From the NCBI RefSeq assembly GCF_900625105.1, contig NZ_UYYD01000005.1:13883-77882 (forward strand): a stretch of 64,000 nucleotides of DNA, in the 5' to 3' direction. The position numbers and the translations under genes were made by a program. Shown here one piece after another: positions 13,799-21,700 of this stretch. Each line of letters starts with the position of its first letter. Position 1 is the stretch's first letter. The stretch is from Agathobaculum sp. Marseille-P7918. Its GTDB lineage: Bacteria; Bacillota; Clostridia; Oscillospirales; Butyricicoccaceae. The notes below the pieces were generated by a model that was given only the letters and a program-made list of their open reading frames with translations, was not told the origin of the DNA and ran no database searches.

Positions 13799-13986
13799 TT
13801 GCTCACCTTCATTTGCAGCAATGCCTCTTTAACGTGATCGAGCAGCAACTGGGCTGTCACAATTTTCATGCCGTCCAACGCTTTGAGAATTGCGGCAGCC
13901 CGCTCCACTTCATAATCCTGAAACAGCTTATCGTCAATGCTAACGATCTTCCCGTCCTCGACGATAACTTTTCTAAAAGCTTGCAT
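13795..13986 (-). CDS. Hypothetical phage protein, 63 aa (first gene of leftward operon)
   Basis: The ATG at 13986 follows GGAGGCGAGAGGGG. The protein (MQAFRKVIVEDGKIVSIDDKLFQDYEVERAAAILKALDGM...) looks like a small alpha/beta protein with no named family. It is the first gene after the early promoter at 14048-14076. Confidence 0.65.
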   Translation of the reverse strand: MQAFRKVIVEDGKIVSIDDKLFQDYEVERAAAILKALDGMKIVTAQLLLDHVKEALLQMKVSN

Positions 13987-14022
13987 CCCCTCTCGCCTCC
14001 TTTTCTTTATCTTCATGCGGAT

Positions 14023-14125
14023 GAAGTTTCTTCACCTTTGTGCCTATATTATAGGTGACGCTTCTTCTCTTGTCAAGTGTATTATATGAAATTTCCGCAC
14101 CTTTATTGAAATGTGAAGTTTCTTC
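14023..14125. promoter_or_regulatory. Operator region of the lysogeny switch
   Basis: GAAGTTTCTTC occurs exactly at 14023-14033 and 14115-14125, with a partial copy near 14060. One exact copy lies in the spacer of the rightward promoter, the partial copy in the spacer of the leftward one, and the other exact copy downstream of the leftward one. This fits repressor binding by one of the XRE proteins encoded on each side. Confidence 0.6.
14048..14076 (-). promoter_or_regulatory. Early leftward promoter
   Basis: TTGACA and TATAAT, both perfect, separated by 17 bases on the minus strand. It drives the gene at 13795-13986 and presumably the long early operon. Confidence 0.85.
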
Positions 14126-14134
14126 CCTTAAAAT
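14106..14134 (+). promoter_or_regulatory. Rightward repressor promoter
   Basis: TTGAAA and TAAAAT separated by 17 bases, with the GAAGTTTCTTC repeat in the spacer. The predicted start is just before the GGGGTGAT ribosome site of the repressor gene. Confidence 0.7.
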
Positions 14135-14151
14135 ACAATTGGGGTGATACC

Positions 14152-14502
14152 TTGAACAATCTAAGAACTGTGCGGACTACTGATCCGCGAAAATTGACCC
14201 AAAAAGATGTCGCACTTTTCCTTGGTGTAGATCGCAGCACCTATAACAAATATGAAACTGGCGACAGCGAACCTAATTTTGAAACGATTTGCCGTCTATC
14301 AGACTTTTTTGACGTATCGGTCGAGTATTTAATGGGGCGTCCGGGCGCAAAAAAAGCACCCGCTCATCAAGAAGCAGGTGCCGAAACCGAAACCGCATGG
14401 GACGAAATCAGAAGTCTTTTAGAGAGTGCTCCTCCGGATAAAGCCGAGGACGCTGTTCGAGTTGTTCGGGCTTTATTAAGTCCTCAAGAACACACAAAAT
14501 GA
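14152..14502 (+). CDS. XRE-family phage repressor (CI-like), 116 aa
   Basis: I choose the TTG start at 14152 because it follows GGGGTGAT; the in-frame ATG at 14113 would overlap the promoter. The helix-turn-helix (LTQKDVALFLGVDRSTYNKYETGDSEPNFETICRLSDFF) is followed by DVSVEYLMGRP and an acidic C-terminal helix (DEIRSLLESAPPDKAEDAVRVVRALL). No LexA-like peptidase domain is present, so induction would need another signal. It faces away from the early promoter and probably represses it. Confidence 0.85.
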   Translation: MNNLRTVRTTDPRKLTQKDVALFLGVDRSTYNKYETGDSEPNFETICRLSDFFDVSVEYLMGRPGAKKAPAHQEAGAETETAWDEIRSLLESAPPDKAEDAVRVVRALLSPQEHTK

Positions 14503-14569
14503 ACGCAGCGGCATCAGCTGGCCGCGATGTCTCATTTGCAATTTTTTTTAATTCAGCTAACGCGTTCAT
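14408..14569 (-). CDS. Small antisense-overlapping protein, 53 aa
   Basis: The frame MNALAELKKIANETSRPADAAAFILCVLEDLIKPEQL has a strong ribosome site (GGAGGGGTGCAA). It overlaps the 3' end of the repressor gene on the other strand by 95 bases. It could be a real small gene, and its transcript could also act against the repressor message; neither is shown. Confidence 0.5.
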   Translation of the reverse strand: MNALAELKKIANETSRPADAAAFILCVLEDLIKPEQLEQRPRLYPEEHSLKDF

Positions 14570-14662
14570 TTGCACCCCTCCAAAAAATCGAACAAGTGTT
14601 TGCTTTATTATAATACAGCCGCATGCTCGATTTGTCAAAGGGATTATGTACGGCTGCGGCCG

Positions 14663-14851
14663 TCAAATATAGAACAGATCCTCAACACTTACGCTCATTG
14701 CTTGGGCCAGCATCAGCGCTATGTCCACGCCGGGCGTGCGCTTTCCGCTTTCGATCTCACTGATAGTTGATGCAGGGACACCTGAAGCCTGTGACAGCAT
14801 ATCCTGAGACCATCCGAGAAGTTTTCTCATTTCTTTTACATTGTTTTTCAC
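14663..14851 (-). CDS. XRE-family regulator, 62 aa
   Basis: A compact helix-turn-helix protein (LLGWSQDMLSQASGVPASTISEIESGKRTPGVDIALMLAQAMSVSVEDLFYI) starting with GTG after AAAGGATAGAAT. It lies between the repressor and the lipoprotein gene, transcribed leftward. It may control lysogeny or the cargo genes. Confidence 0.75.
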   Translation of the reverse strand: MKNNVKEMRKLLGWSQDMLSQASGVPASTISEIESGKRTPGVDIALMLAQAMSVSVEDLFYI

Positions 14852-14961
14852 ATTCTATCCTTTTCTACCGATTTTTGTCGATTTTTCTTTCAAAACTTCT
14901 GATATCAGAAGTTTTACGGATAGTATGTGCATTTGATGTAATATTATGCTAAAATTATATG

Positions 14962-14978
14962 GTGTTCAAATTGAACAC
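14962..14978. promoter_or_regulatory. 17-bp palindrome, site 5 (perfect)
   Basis: GTGTTCAAATTGAACAC, a perfect palindrome about its central A, in a perfect 19-bp context (GG...CC). It lies just upstream of the lipoprotein gene, where it could act as an operator. Confidence 0.65.
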
Positions 14979-14997
14979 CTCAAATGGGGGATTACAA

Positions 14998-15543
14998 ATG
15001 AAAAAATCCATCATTTTATCTGTTCTACTTTTCTCGTTAACTCTATGCGCTTGTACCACTTCAAGGACTTCCGATTATCCTACATTTGGAGCAAGCGCCG
15101 AACGTTGTGCAGATGCAATGGGCACTTCACTTGAAGGCGGCGGCACATATAATGCTTTTTCAGAAGAGCCTACAATAACTGAAGAGGAAAACGAAACCTT
15201 CGGAACAATCTTATGCTACAGTTATCCTGTTTGCGACGGTGTTTATGCTCTACTCTATGAAAACAAAAACACTGAGCTATGTTACCAACTTTCACTTTCA
15301 GTTAACTGGAGTGAAGTAAATACATGGAATAACAGCATTGATTTAATCAGCGGATATATGGCAATTCTAATTCTCACAGCGGAGCAAGACAATGCAAAAG
15401 CTGAGGACATTGCTTCTGAACTCGGTCTACTCTCCATGGGTGACGCTTATGCCGATACCAATATGACCGCCGAAAGTGACACTGCTTCCTATTCTTATAC
15501 AACACAAAATAAATTTACGATGTTAAATGTCTTAGCTCAATAA
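14998..15543 (+). CDS. Prophage lipoprotein, 181 aa (moron-like cargo)
   Basis: A signal peptide MKKSIILSVLLFSLTLCAC with a Cys at 17 or 19 suggests lipid anchoring. The mature domain (Asp/Glu and Tyr/Thr rich, ending KFTMLNVLAQ) has no family I recognise. The gene is clearly more AT-rich than its neighbours and is transcribed rightward beside the integrase, a typical place for lysogeny-expressed cargo. Perfect palindromes lie on both sides. A superinfection-exclusion or host-fitness role is possible but unproved. Confidence 0.7.
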   Translation: MKKSIILSVLLFSLTLCACTTSRTSDYPTFGASAERCADAMGTSLEGGGTYNAFSEEPTITEEENETFGTILCYSYPVCDGVYALLYENKNTELCYQLSLSVNWSEVNTWNNSIDLISGYMAILILTAEQDNAKAEDIASELGLLSMGDAYADTNMTAESDTASYSYTTQNKFTMLNVLAQ

Positions 15544-15576
15544 TCGCCCACACGCTGCTTACTGCAATTTAATTCA

Positions 15577-15593
15577 GTGTTCAAATTGAACAC
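15577..15593. promoter_or_regulatory. 17-bp palindrome, site 6 (perfect)
   Basis: GTGTTCAAATTGAACAC, identical to site 5, just after the lipoprotein gene and before a terminator hairpin. Confidence 0.65.
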
Positions 15594-15595
15594 AT

Positions 15596-15636
15596 AAAAA
15601 GCACCCGTCCCGGGGCTCTACTACCGGAACGGGCAA
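15596..15636 (-). terminator. Hairpin, terminator-like on the minus strand
   Basis: Stem CCCGTTCCGG/CCGGGACGGG followed on the minus strand by TGCTTTTTA. Rightward it has no T run, so it would mainly stop leftward transcripts coming from the integrase side. Confidence 0.5.
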
Positions 15637-15791
15637 AGATGGAGTGTTTCACGATTCTCCGAAATTATTATACATGATTGGGTAATTTTGTCAACCGCAG
15701 ACCACAACCGAACACCGTTCTCTTGTGGTCTGCATTTTTACGCCCCTACAAACCGAACAAATGTTCTAATTCTATGCAAGGAGGCCGCTTC

Positions 15792-16916
15792 ATGCCCGAG
15801 CAAACCAAGAAAAAATACACCTACAAATACGTCAAGGCGATCACGGTCGGGCACAAGCCGGACGGCAAGCCGATCCGCAAGTATATCCGCGAGAACAATA
15901 AAGCGATCTTTGAACAAAAGGTGCGCTACTACCAGAATCTCAACTCTCGCGGCGTGCAGATCGTCGGCCGGTCGCTTACAGTCGAACAATGGGCGTGGCA
16001 GTGGTACCACACCTACAAAGAGCCGAAGATCGGCGCGAGCCAGCGCATCAATTACGAAACCAACCTGCGACGCCATATCCTGCCGGTGATCGGGTTCATG
16101 GCTGTCAATGCCGTGCGGCCGTACCACCTGCAGCAGCTCGTCAATGATGCCCGGCGTGAGGACGGCCAGCCGCTGGCGCAAGGCACGGTGCGGCAGATCC
16201 TGTACACACTGCGGCAGATCTTCGAACAGGCCGAGATCAACGGTCTGATCGAGGTCACGCCCTGCCGCCGCATCGAGAACACCGCGACCGGCAAAACCGC
16301 TCGACGTGCATTGACCCGTGAGGAGGAAGCGCTCGTCCGCAAGGTAGCTGCCCGCCACTGGGCAGGTCCGTGGGTGCTTCTCATGCTGGACTGCGGCCTA
16401 CGGCGCGGCGAAACCGTGCCGATCGGCAAGGCCGACCTGTGCAAGGACGGCACGATGCTGCGGATCAGCAGCGCCGTCACCTACGCCGAAGGGAATCAGG
16501 CTAAGCGTAAAAGCACCAAGACTGCCGCCGGGGAGCGGTTTGTCCCTATGCCGCCCGCGCTGCTTGCACAGCTGGACACCTCCGGCCGGTACTTCTTCCA
16601 TGGGCAAAACGGCAGGATGCTCACGCTCACCCACCTGCGCCGCATGTGGGGCAGCTTCCACCGCGCATGCGACCGGGAGGCCGGTGCCAAGCTGTACCGC
16701 AACAAAATCATAGAGCACGCTTTCGACCCGGCAATCACACCCCACTATCTCCGGCACACCTATTGCACCAACTTACGCCGTCAGGGCATTGATCTGAAAA
16801 CCGCGCAATACCTCTTGGGACATGCCAGCATCACCACTACAGCGAACATCTATGACCACGTCGATATGGACGACATCGCCCAGCTCAGCTTGCATGAAGC
16901 ACCAAAAGAGACGTGA
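15792..16916 (+). CDS. int: Tyrosine-family site-specific integrase
   Basis: The 374-aa protein starts at ATG 15792 after AAGGAGG. It has an arm-binding N-terminus (KYTYKYVKAITVGHKPDGKPIRKYI), a SAM-like core-binding domain (SLTVEQWAWQWYHTYK..., from 61), and the catalytic domain with Arg204 (CGLRRGE), His318 and Arg321 (TPHYLRHT), His344 (LLGHAS) and Tyr354 (NIYDHV). It recombines the phage with the tRNA-Val gene 170 bases away. It is Tn916/phi-type in length and layout. Confidence 0.95.
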   Translation: MPEQTKKKYTYKYVKAITVGHKPDGKPIRKYIRENNKAIFEQKVRYYQNLNSRGVQIVGRSLTVEQWAWQWYHTYKEPKIGASQRINYETNLRRHILPVIGFMAVNAVRPYHLQQLVNDARREDGQPLAQGTVRQILYTLRQIFEQAEINGLIEVTPCRRIENTATGKTARRALTREEEALVRKVAARHWAGPWVLLMLDCGLRRGETVPIGKADLCKDGTMLRISSAVTYAEGNQAKRKSTKTAAGERFVPMPPALLAQLDTSGRYFFHGQNGRMLTLTHLRRMWGSFHRACDREAGAKLYRNKIIEHAFDPAITPHYLRHTYCTNLRRQGIDLKTAQYLLGHASITTTANIYDHVDMDDIAQLSLHEAPKET

Positions 16917-16919
16917 TAT

Positions 16920-16938
16920 TTTGCAACACATTTGCAAC
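16920..16938 (+). repeat. Direct repeats TTTGCAAC, possible integrase arm sites
   Basis: TTTGCAAC occurs at 16920 and 16931, one helical turn apart, between the integrase gene and the tRNA. Arm-type integrase sites are expected here; assignment is inference. Confidence 0.35.
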
Positions 16939-17058
16939 GCCTTTTTGCATTTGCCTGCGTTCGCATCCGTTTTATCTGTTTTATCAAAAATTGCGAATAC
17001 CGGAATTTCAAAACATCAAAAGGTGAGCGCCTTGAAAAGTTCCCGAAAACACAAAAAA

Positions 17059-17082
17059 GCCGTCACTTTCGTGACGGCTTTT
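17059..17082. terminator. Terminator between integrase and tRNA-Val
   Basis: Stem GCCGTCAC/GTGACGGC with loop TTTC and T runs on both strands (TTTT rightward, TTTTTT leftward). It can end both the integrase and the tRNA transcripts. Confidence 0.8.
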
Positions 17083-17084
17083 GC

Positions 17085-17161
17085 TGGTGGGGTTGGCGGG
17101 GCTCGAACCCACGACCTCTCGCGTGTGAGGCGAACGCTCTGACCAGCTGAGCTACAACCCC
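17085..17161 (-). tRNA. tRNA-Val (anticodon CAC); prophage attachment gene
   Basis: A full cloverleaf is present: acceptor GGGGTTG/CAACCCC, D stem GCTC/GAGC, anticodon stem TTCGC/GCGAG with loop CTCACAC, T arm GTGGG/CCCGC around TTCGAGC, discriminator A and encoded CCA. The 3' end faces the integrase, so the crossover core probably lies in the T arm/acceptor part. The gene is intact after integration. Confidence 0.95.
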
Positions 17162-17182
17162 GTTTGTTCGGTTTACCTTATT

Positions 17183-17211
17183 ACTATACCAGAAACAAAC
17201 GGGGTTTGCAA
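17183..17211 (-). promoter_or_regulatory. Promoter of tRNA-Val
   Basis: TTGCAA and TATAGT separated by 17 bases on the minus strand, about 22 bases upstream of the tRNA. Confidence 0.7.
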
Positions 17212-17219
17212 GCCTTTTT

Positions 17220-17348
17220 TCACGGCTGGCCGTTTTTATCCAACCGTCCGAGCAGCGCCACGATCAGCGCGATCACGGCCAGCACCGTAAAGATGCCCGC
17301 CATGCCCTGTCCGAGCAGCATAATCGCCATTCGTACCGATTCAGTCAT
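17220..17348 (-). CDS. OadG-family small subunit of a Na+-pumping decarboxylase, 42 aa
   Basis: The peptide MTESVRMAIMLLGQGMAGIF has one membrane helix (about 11-34) then a short polar tail (GRLDKNGQP), the form of gamma/delta subunits that stabilise Na+-transporting decarboxylase complexes. It starts 18 bases after the beta-subunit gene with an AAAGGGG site. It is shorter than typical gamma subunits (about 80 aa). Confidence 0.7.
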   Translation of the reverse strand: MTESVRMAIMLLGQGMAGIFTVLAVIALIVALLGRLDKNGQP

Positions 17349-17366
17349 CTGTCATACGCCCCTTTC

Positions 17367-18494
17367 TCACATAAAGAACCCGAGGATCACGCCGCCTGCC
17401 ACGACTGATGCAATCTGACCGGCAACATTCGCGCCGACCGCGTGCATGAGCAGGTGGTTGGTCTTATCCGCTTCCACACCCAGCTTTTCGATCACGCGCG
17501 CGCTCATCGGGAAGGCCGAGATGCCCGCCGCACCGATCATGGGGTTGACCTTGTTCTTGCAGAACAGGTTGAGGATCTTGGCAAACACCACGCCGCCGAT
17601 CGAGTCCAGCACAAATGCGATCAGGCCAAGGCACAGGATGAGCAGCGTATCCGGAGTGACGAACTGCTCGGCGCGCATGGAGAACGAGATCGTGATGCCG
17701 AGCAGCAGCGTGATCAGGTTGGCCAGTTCATGCTGCGCAGTTTTGGACAGGCTCTCGAGCACGCCGCACTCGCGGATGAGGTTGCCGAACATCAGGAAAC
17801 CGACGAGCGACACCGACGCGGGCGCGACCAGTCCGGCCACGATCGACACGACGATCGGGAACAGGATACGCGTGCGGCGGCTGACCTTGTTCGCGGCATA
17901 CGGCATCTTCATCGCGCGCTCTTTTTTGGTCGTCACCAGTTTGATCGCGAACGGCTGGATGATCGGCACGAGCGCCATATAGCTATACGCCGCGACCGCG
18001 ATCGCGCCAATGTATTTCGAGCCGAGCACCTGCGAGACCAGCAGCGAAGTCGGGCCGTCCGCCGCGCCGATGATGCCGATGGACGCCGCGTCAACGATGT
18101 CGAAGCCGAAGGCCGCCGCCGCGATGATGGTCAGGAAAATGCCGACTTGCGCCGCTGCGCCGAACAGGAACAGCTTGGGATTGGCCAGCAGCGGACCGAA
18201 GTCGATCATCGCGCCGATACCGATGAACAGCAGCAGCGGGAACGCCTCGCTCGCCTCAATGCCGCTTTCAAACAGCCATTGGATGATGCCGTTGGTTTCG
18301 CCCACGCCCTGCGTGATCTGATCGATCACGCCCGACATCGGCAGGTTGACCAGAATCGCGCCGAAGCCCATCGGCAGCAGCAGCGCCGGCTCATACTGCT
18401 TTTGGATCGCCAGCCAGATCAGCAGACCGCCGACACAGTACATCACAACCTGCTGCCACGTCACCGACAGCAGTCCTTCGTATAAAAATTCCAT
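17367..18494 (-). CDS. Na+-translocating decarboxylase beta subunit
   Basis: This 375-aa polytopic membrane protein has the hallmarks of OadB/GcdB/MmdB: PLLLFIGIGAMIDFGPLLANP, the ion-binding helix GIIGAADGPTSLLVSQ with its Asp, and NPMIGAAGISAFPMSARV. In the known complexes the beta subunit couples decarboxylation of oxaloacetate, glutaconyl-CoA or methylmalonyl-CoA to Na+ export. The carboxyltransferase and biotin subunits are not nearby, so the substrate cannot be told. A strong promoter and a yybP-ykoY-like riboswitch precede it. Confidence 0.9.
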   Translation of the reverse strand: MEFLYEGLLSVTWQQVVMYCVGGLLIWLAIQKQYEPALLLPMGFGAILVNLPMSGVIDQITQGVGETNGIIQWLFESGIEASEAFPLLLFIGIGAMIDFGPLLANPKLFLFGAAAQVGIFLTIIAAAAFGFDIVDAASIGIIGAADGPTSLLVSQVLGSKYIGAIAVAAYSYMALVPIIQPFAIKLVTTKKERAMKMPYAANKVSRRTRILFPIVVSIVAGLVAPASVSLVGFLMFGNLIRECGVLESLSKTAQHELANLITLLLGITISFSMRAEQFVTPDTLLILCLGLIAFVLDSIGGVVFAKILNLFCKNKVNPMIGAAGISAFPMSARVIEKLGVEADKTNHLLMHAVGANVAGQIASVVAGGVILGFFM

Positions 18495-18520
18495 TTTACC
18501 GCCCCTTTCGATAAAAAAAT

Positions 18521-18557
18521 GACCTGCGTTTTCCTCAAAAAAAGGAAAACGCAGGTC
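18521..18557 (-). terminator. Expression-platform terminator of the oadB riboswitch
   Basis: Stem GACCTGCGTTTTCC/GGAAAACGCAGGTC followed on the minus strand by ATTTTTTTA. Its 5' arm is shared with the 3' end of the aptamer, so the two structures exclude each other. Confidence 0.85.
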
Positions 18558-18656
18558 TGGTCATTTCAGGCAACAGCCAGAACGGGATCATACGCCCCGT
18601 CATGCTTGTTGGCGATGCCGCGCGGACAAGCCGCGCCGACTACTCCCCTTTGTTTG
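18545..18656 (-). ncRNA. yybP-ykoY-like (Mn2+-type) riboswitch
   Basis: The leader contains AAAGGGGAGTAG, the signature L1 strand of yybP-ykoY RNAs, then a hairpin, GCCAACAAGC resembling the family's GUCAA segment, a second hairpin arm (GACGGGG...CCCGTTC), and the closing AGACC that forms the other metal-site strand. Known members sense Mn2+ and raise expression by preventing terminator formation. Here it controls a Na+-pump subunit, an unexpected target, so a related cation specificity is also possible. Confidence 0.7.
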
Positions 18657-18661
18657 GCATC

Positions 18662-18690
18662 ATCTTATCATGGGAAAGGGGCGGTGTCAA
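18662..18690 (-). promoter_or_regulatory. Promoter of the riboswitch-oadB-oadG operon
   Basis: TTGACA and TAAGAT separated by 17 bases on the minus strand, placing the transcript start at the 5' edge of the aptamer. Confidence 0.85.
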
Positions 18691-18727
18691 GGCTATATTG
18701 CTGTTAAGTTTTCGTCAAATTGTGCAC

Positions 18728-21700
18728 TCAATAACCATATGCGCCGTTCTCAAGCACCCATTTGCCGTCCGCGCCGCGATACAGCGTAAACGACCAGCCT
18801 TCGGCCTGCTCGCGCCACGCGTCCTCGCTGAACTGCGCGTCGCCCATGACGGTAATCACGTTGTCGATTGTCAGGCCGTCATACAGCACGTTGTCCTGCA
18901 AAACGCCGCCTTTCATAATCCCCTGCGAGAAGCTGAAATCGTGACTTGCATCATAGTGCAGGTTTTCGACCGAAAAACCGTGCCATCGCGCATAGCTGCG
19001 CACCGCCGCATAGGCCGCTTCGATCTCCTCATCCGAGAACCGCGCACCAAAGATGTCCGGATTGGCCGTCTTGTGCTGCTGCCACATGGTCTGCACCTCT
19101 GCGCCGAAGCCTGCGACCGCGTCCTCGACCGCGTCCTCGTCCTGCTGCCAGCGTTTGTCCAGCTCGGCAAACACAGCCTCGGCATACGCACCATCGACCC
19201 AGCCCATCTCGAGCGCTTGCAGCAGTTCAACCGTCGTGCGGTAGGGGTAGTACTCCATCATGTTCGCGACTACGCGGAGATACGGCGGATACTGCGGAAT
19301 AGAGCCGTCATAGCCGAACGGCAGCCACAGCACCGGGCTGCTGTCGGTCAGCTGCACGCGCTGCACGCGGATGGTCATCTCGCCGTCGTCCCAGCGGTAG
19401 GTCAGACCCATCTCGGTATCGTCCTCGCTGCCGGTTTTGCCGACCCACTTGCCGCCCACAAAATGCAGCACATATTCCGCGCAGGCTTCGGGACTTGACA
19501 GGTCTGGATTCTCGAGCGAGGCAGGCTTTGCCGCCATCTCGCTTAAGCTTTCCAGCCCGGTCGTATCAAACACCGGGAAGCCCTGCTCGAGCGGAAACGC
19601 ATACCAAAACTCTTCGAGCGAACGCACACCATCCGAGGTGTTGACCAGCGCTTCGGTGCGCGAGGGCGTGGTGGTATCCGTGCGGTCATACCACACGCGC
19701 TCGACCGTGGTGAAGAAATAGTCCCTAGTCGGTACGACGAATCGGATAACGACCAGTGCGGCATTGTCCGCAACCTCCGGCTGGATCGTCACTTCGTCGC
19801 GGATCAATTCAGCGGTGGAGTCGTTCTGCGCCGCGTAAACGCGCGCCAGCGCGCGCAGCAGCAGCGCCTGTTCGTTGGTGCGCTGCTCCGCCGTCTGCCC
19901 GTCAAATGAGAGTGCCTCCGCGCCCAGCGCCTGCGCCGCCTGATACATTTCGGTATAGGCCGCGGTGATCTCCTCGTCCGTCGGGTCATACTGCACATCA
20001 GACGCAAACGCCAGATACCAGGTCAGCCCATCTCGCTCGGCCAGTTCCTTGCATGGTATCACATATTCCGCTTGCCAGTCCTCGCCATAGAGCTCCCGCA
20101 GATAAGCGGTCGCCTCGACCTGCAGCGTCATCACCCCGCCGCCATCTGTCGGGTCGTCCGAATAGCCCGGCAGCGCATTTTGCAGGCCGAACTGCACGAT
20201 GCCGTCGCTCTCGACCGCGTAACCCTGCTCAACAAAGCAGTCGGGCAGCGTCAGGGTGTAGCCGTAGGTGGCATTGTGATATTCGGTCGAATGGATGGTG
20301 TAATCCGTATTTGGCACGCCTTCGTTTGACAGCCGGTAGACGAACGCCGCGGTGTATTCCTGTTCCGTGCCGGTATACGCGCTGGTGCGATAGGTCACCG
20401 TCACGCCGCGATAGACCACCGCGGTAGGCGTCGAGGACAGCGCCTCGGCCGCCAGATGCTCCACCTTGTACAGGTATACCGCGCTGCCGCGGTCATAAAC
20501 ATCGGTAAAGCGAATATTGGTCTGCTGCGTCTCCTTGTCGGTGTATTGCAGCGTGCCGTCCGCGTGGATGACCGCGTCGGTCAGCACGGCATCCGTTGCG
20601 GTCAGCTTGCCGTACAAAGGTTCCAGTTTAATGGTCTGTCCGGCTTCCAGCAGCGGGATTTCGCCGTTTGCGTTCTCGATCGCCTGCTGGATGGTCGCGC
20701 CGACCGGCAGCTGCACATAGCTGACCGGGCTGTCTCCCTCGACCAGATACGCGCCGAATCCTTCGTCAAACTGCGTGACCAGCCCGACCGGCAGCCAGTA
20801 ATCGCCGGTTTTGCGCATCTGCACATCGACCGACGGACTGTTATCGACAAAGTTCAGCCGCACCGTGGCTTCGCTCTCGTCCTCGGAGACCACTTCGCTG
20901 GTGAACCAGCGTTCTGTTGTGATCTGATGCTGGTTGCCCTCGATGTGCTCGACATTCTCGCCAAAATAGCCGAACACGGTTTCCACGGCGTCCTGCACGC
21001 GCGTCAGCGTGTCGAGCGATGCACCGTTAAAGCTCTGCGCGCCCTCCGAGACGGTCGGCCACGGCAGGCCGGAATCGTAATAAAGTTTGAAAAGATCACT
21101 CTTTGTATAATTACTTGCTGCAACCTCGGTCACGCTGTTGATCACCCGACGGCCGTCCGCGCGCGCCGTGGTGACCAGATACGCGCTGCGCGTATCATCC
21201 ACGCCGCCGCCGTACATCTGGAACACGGCAATATACTCACCGCCGCTCGTCGGCACAAGCGTATAATTCCGGTAAGACGGGGACGAACCGCCGTACTTCC
21301 AGCTGAAACCGCCGTCCGGCAGCTGCTGTGCGGTGCGGTAATCCTGCTGCTTCTGCGCGGTCAGAATGGGGTAAATATACTGCCCGCTCTTGTGCGTCAC
21401 GCCGCGCGCGTACTGCCCCGCAAGGTCGGCGGCGGTACGGTTATTCTTGCCGCCGTCATAGGTGAAGTCCTGCGGCAGCCAACCGTCGCCGAATTGGTTT
21501 ACCATGGTGAGAGTCACTTCGCTGCCGTCGGCAAACCCGACCGTCAGATCCATAATATCGTCACCCATCGTGCGGTCGAGGGACGAGCCGCCGCTCGTAC
21601 CGATGGTCTTGAGGTGCAGCAGATACACAGCCGCTTCGGTTGGATCGCCCCACGTATCCGGATCCAGCTGCGTAAACGAGTCCTTGCCGACCTCCAGCGG

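Larger units (their letters stand above)
1..17084. mobile_element. Prophage (right part), integrated at tRNA-Val
   Basis: Contiguous phage genes fill this stretch: terminase, HNH, HUH Rep, ParB/ParA, DnaB, initiator, XRE regulators and integrase. The integrase gene ends about 170 bases from the 3' end of a tRNA-Val gene, the usual arrangement for tyrosine-integrase elements that use a tRNA 3' end as attB. Structural genes downstream of terL and the other attachment site lie outside the window, so the left limit is not defined. A six-copy palindrome occurs only inside this region. Confidence 0.9.

Noticed and set aside
1-17084. CRISPR arrays or defence systems in the prophage
   Set aside because: No regular short repeats with equal spacers were seen; repeats present are iterons, palindromes and duplicated cassette parts.
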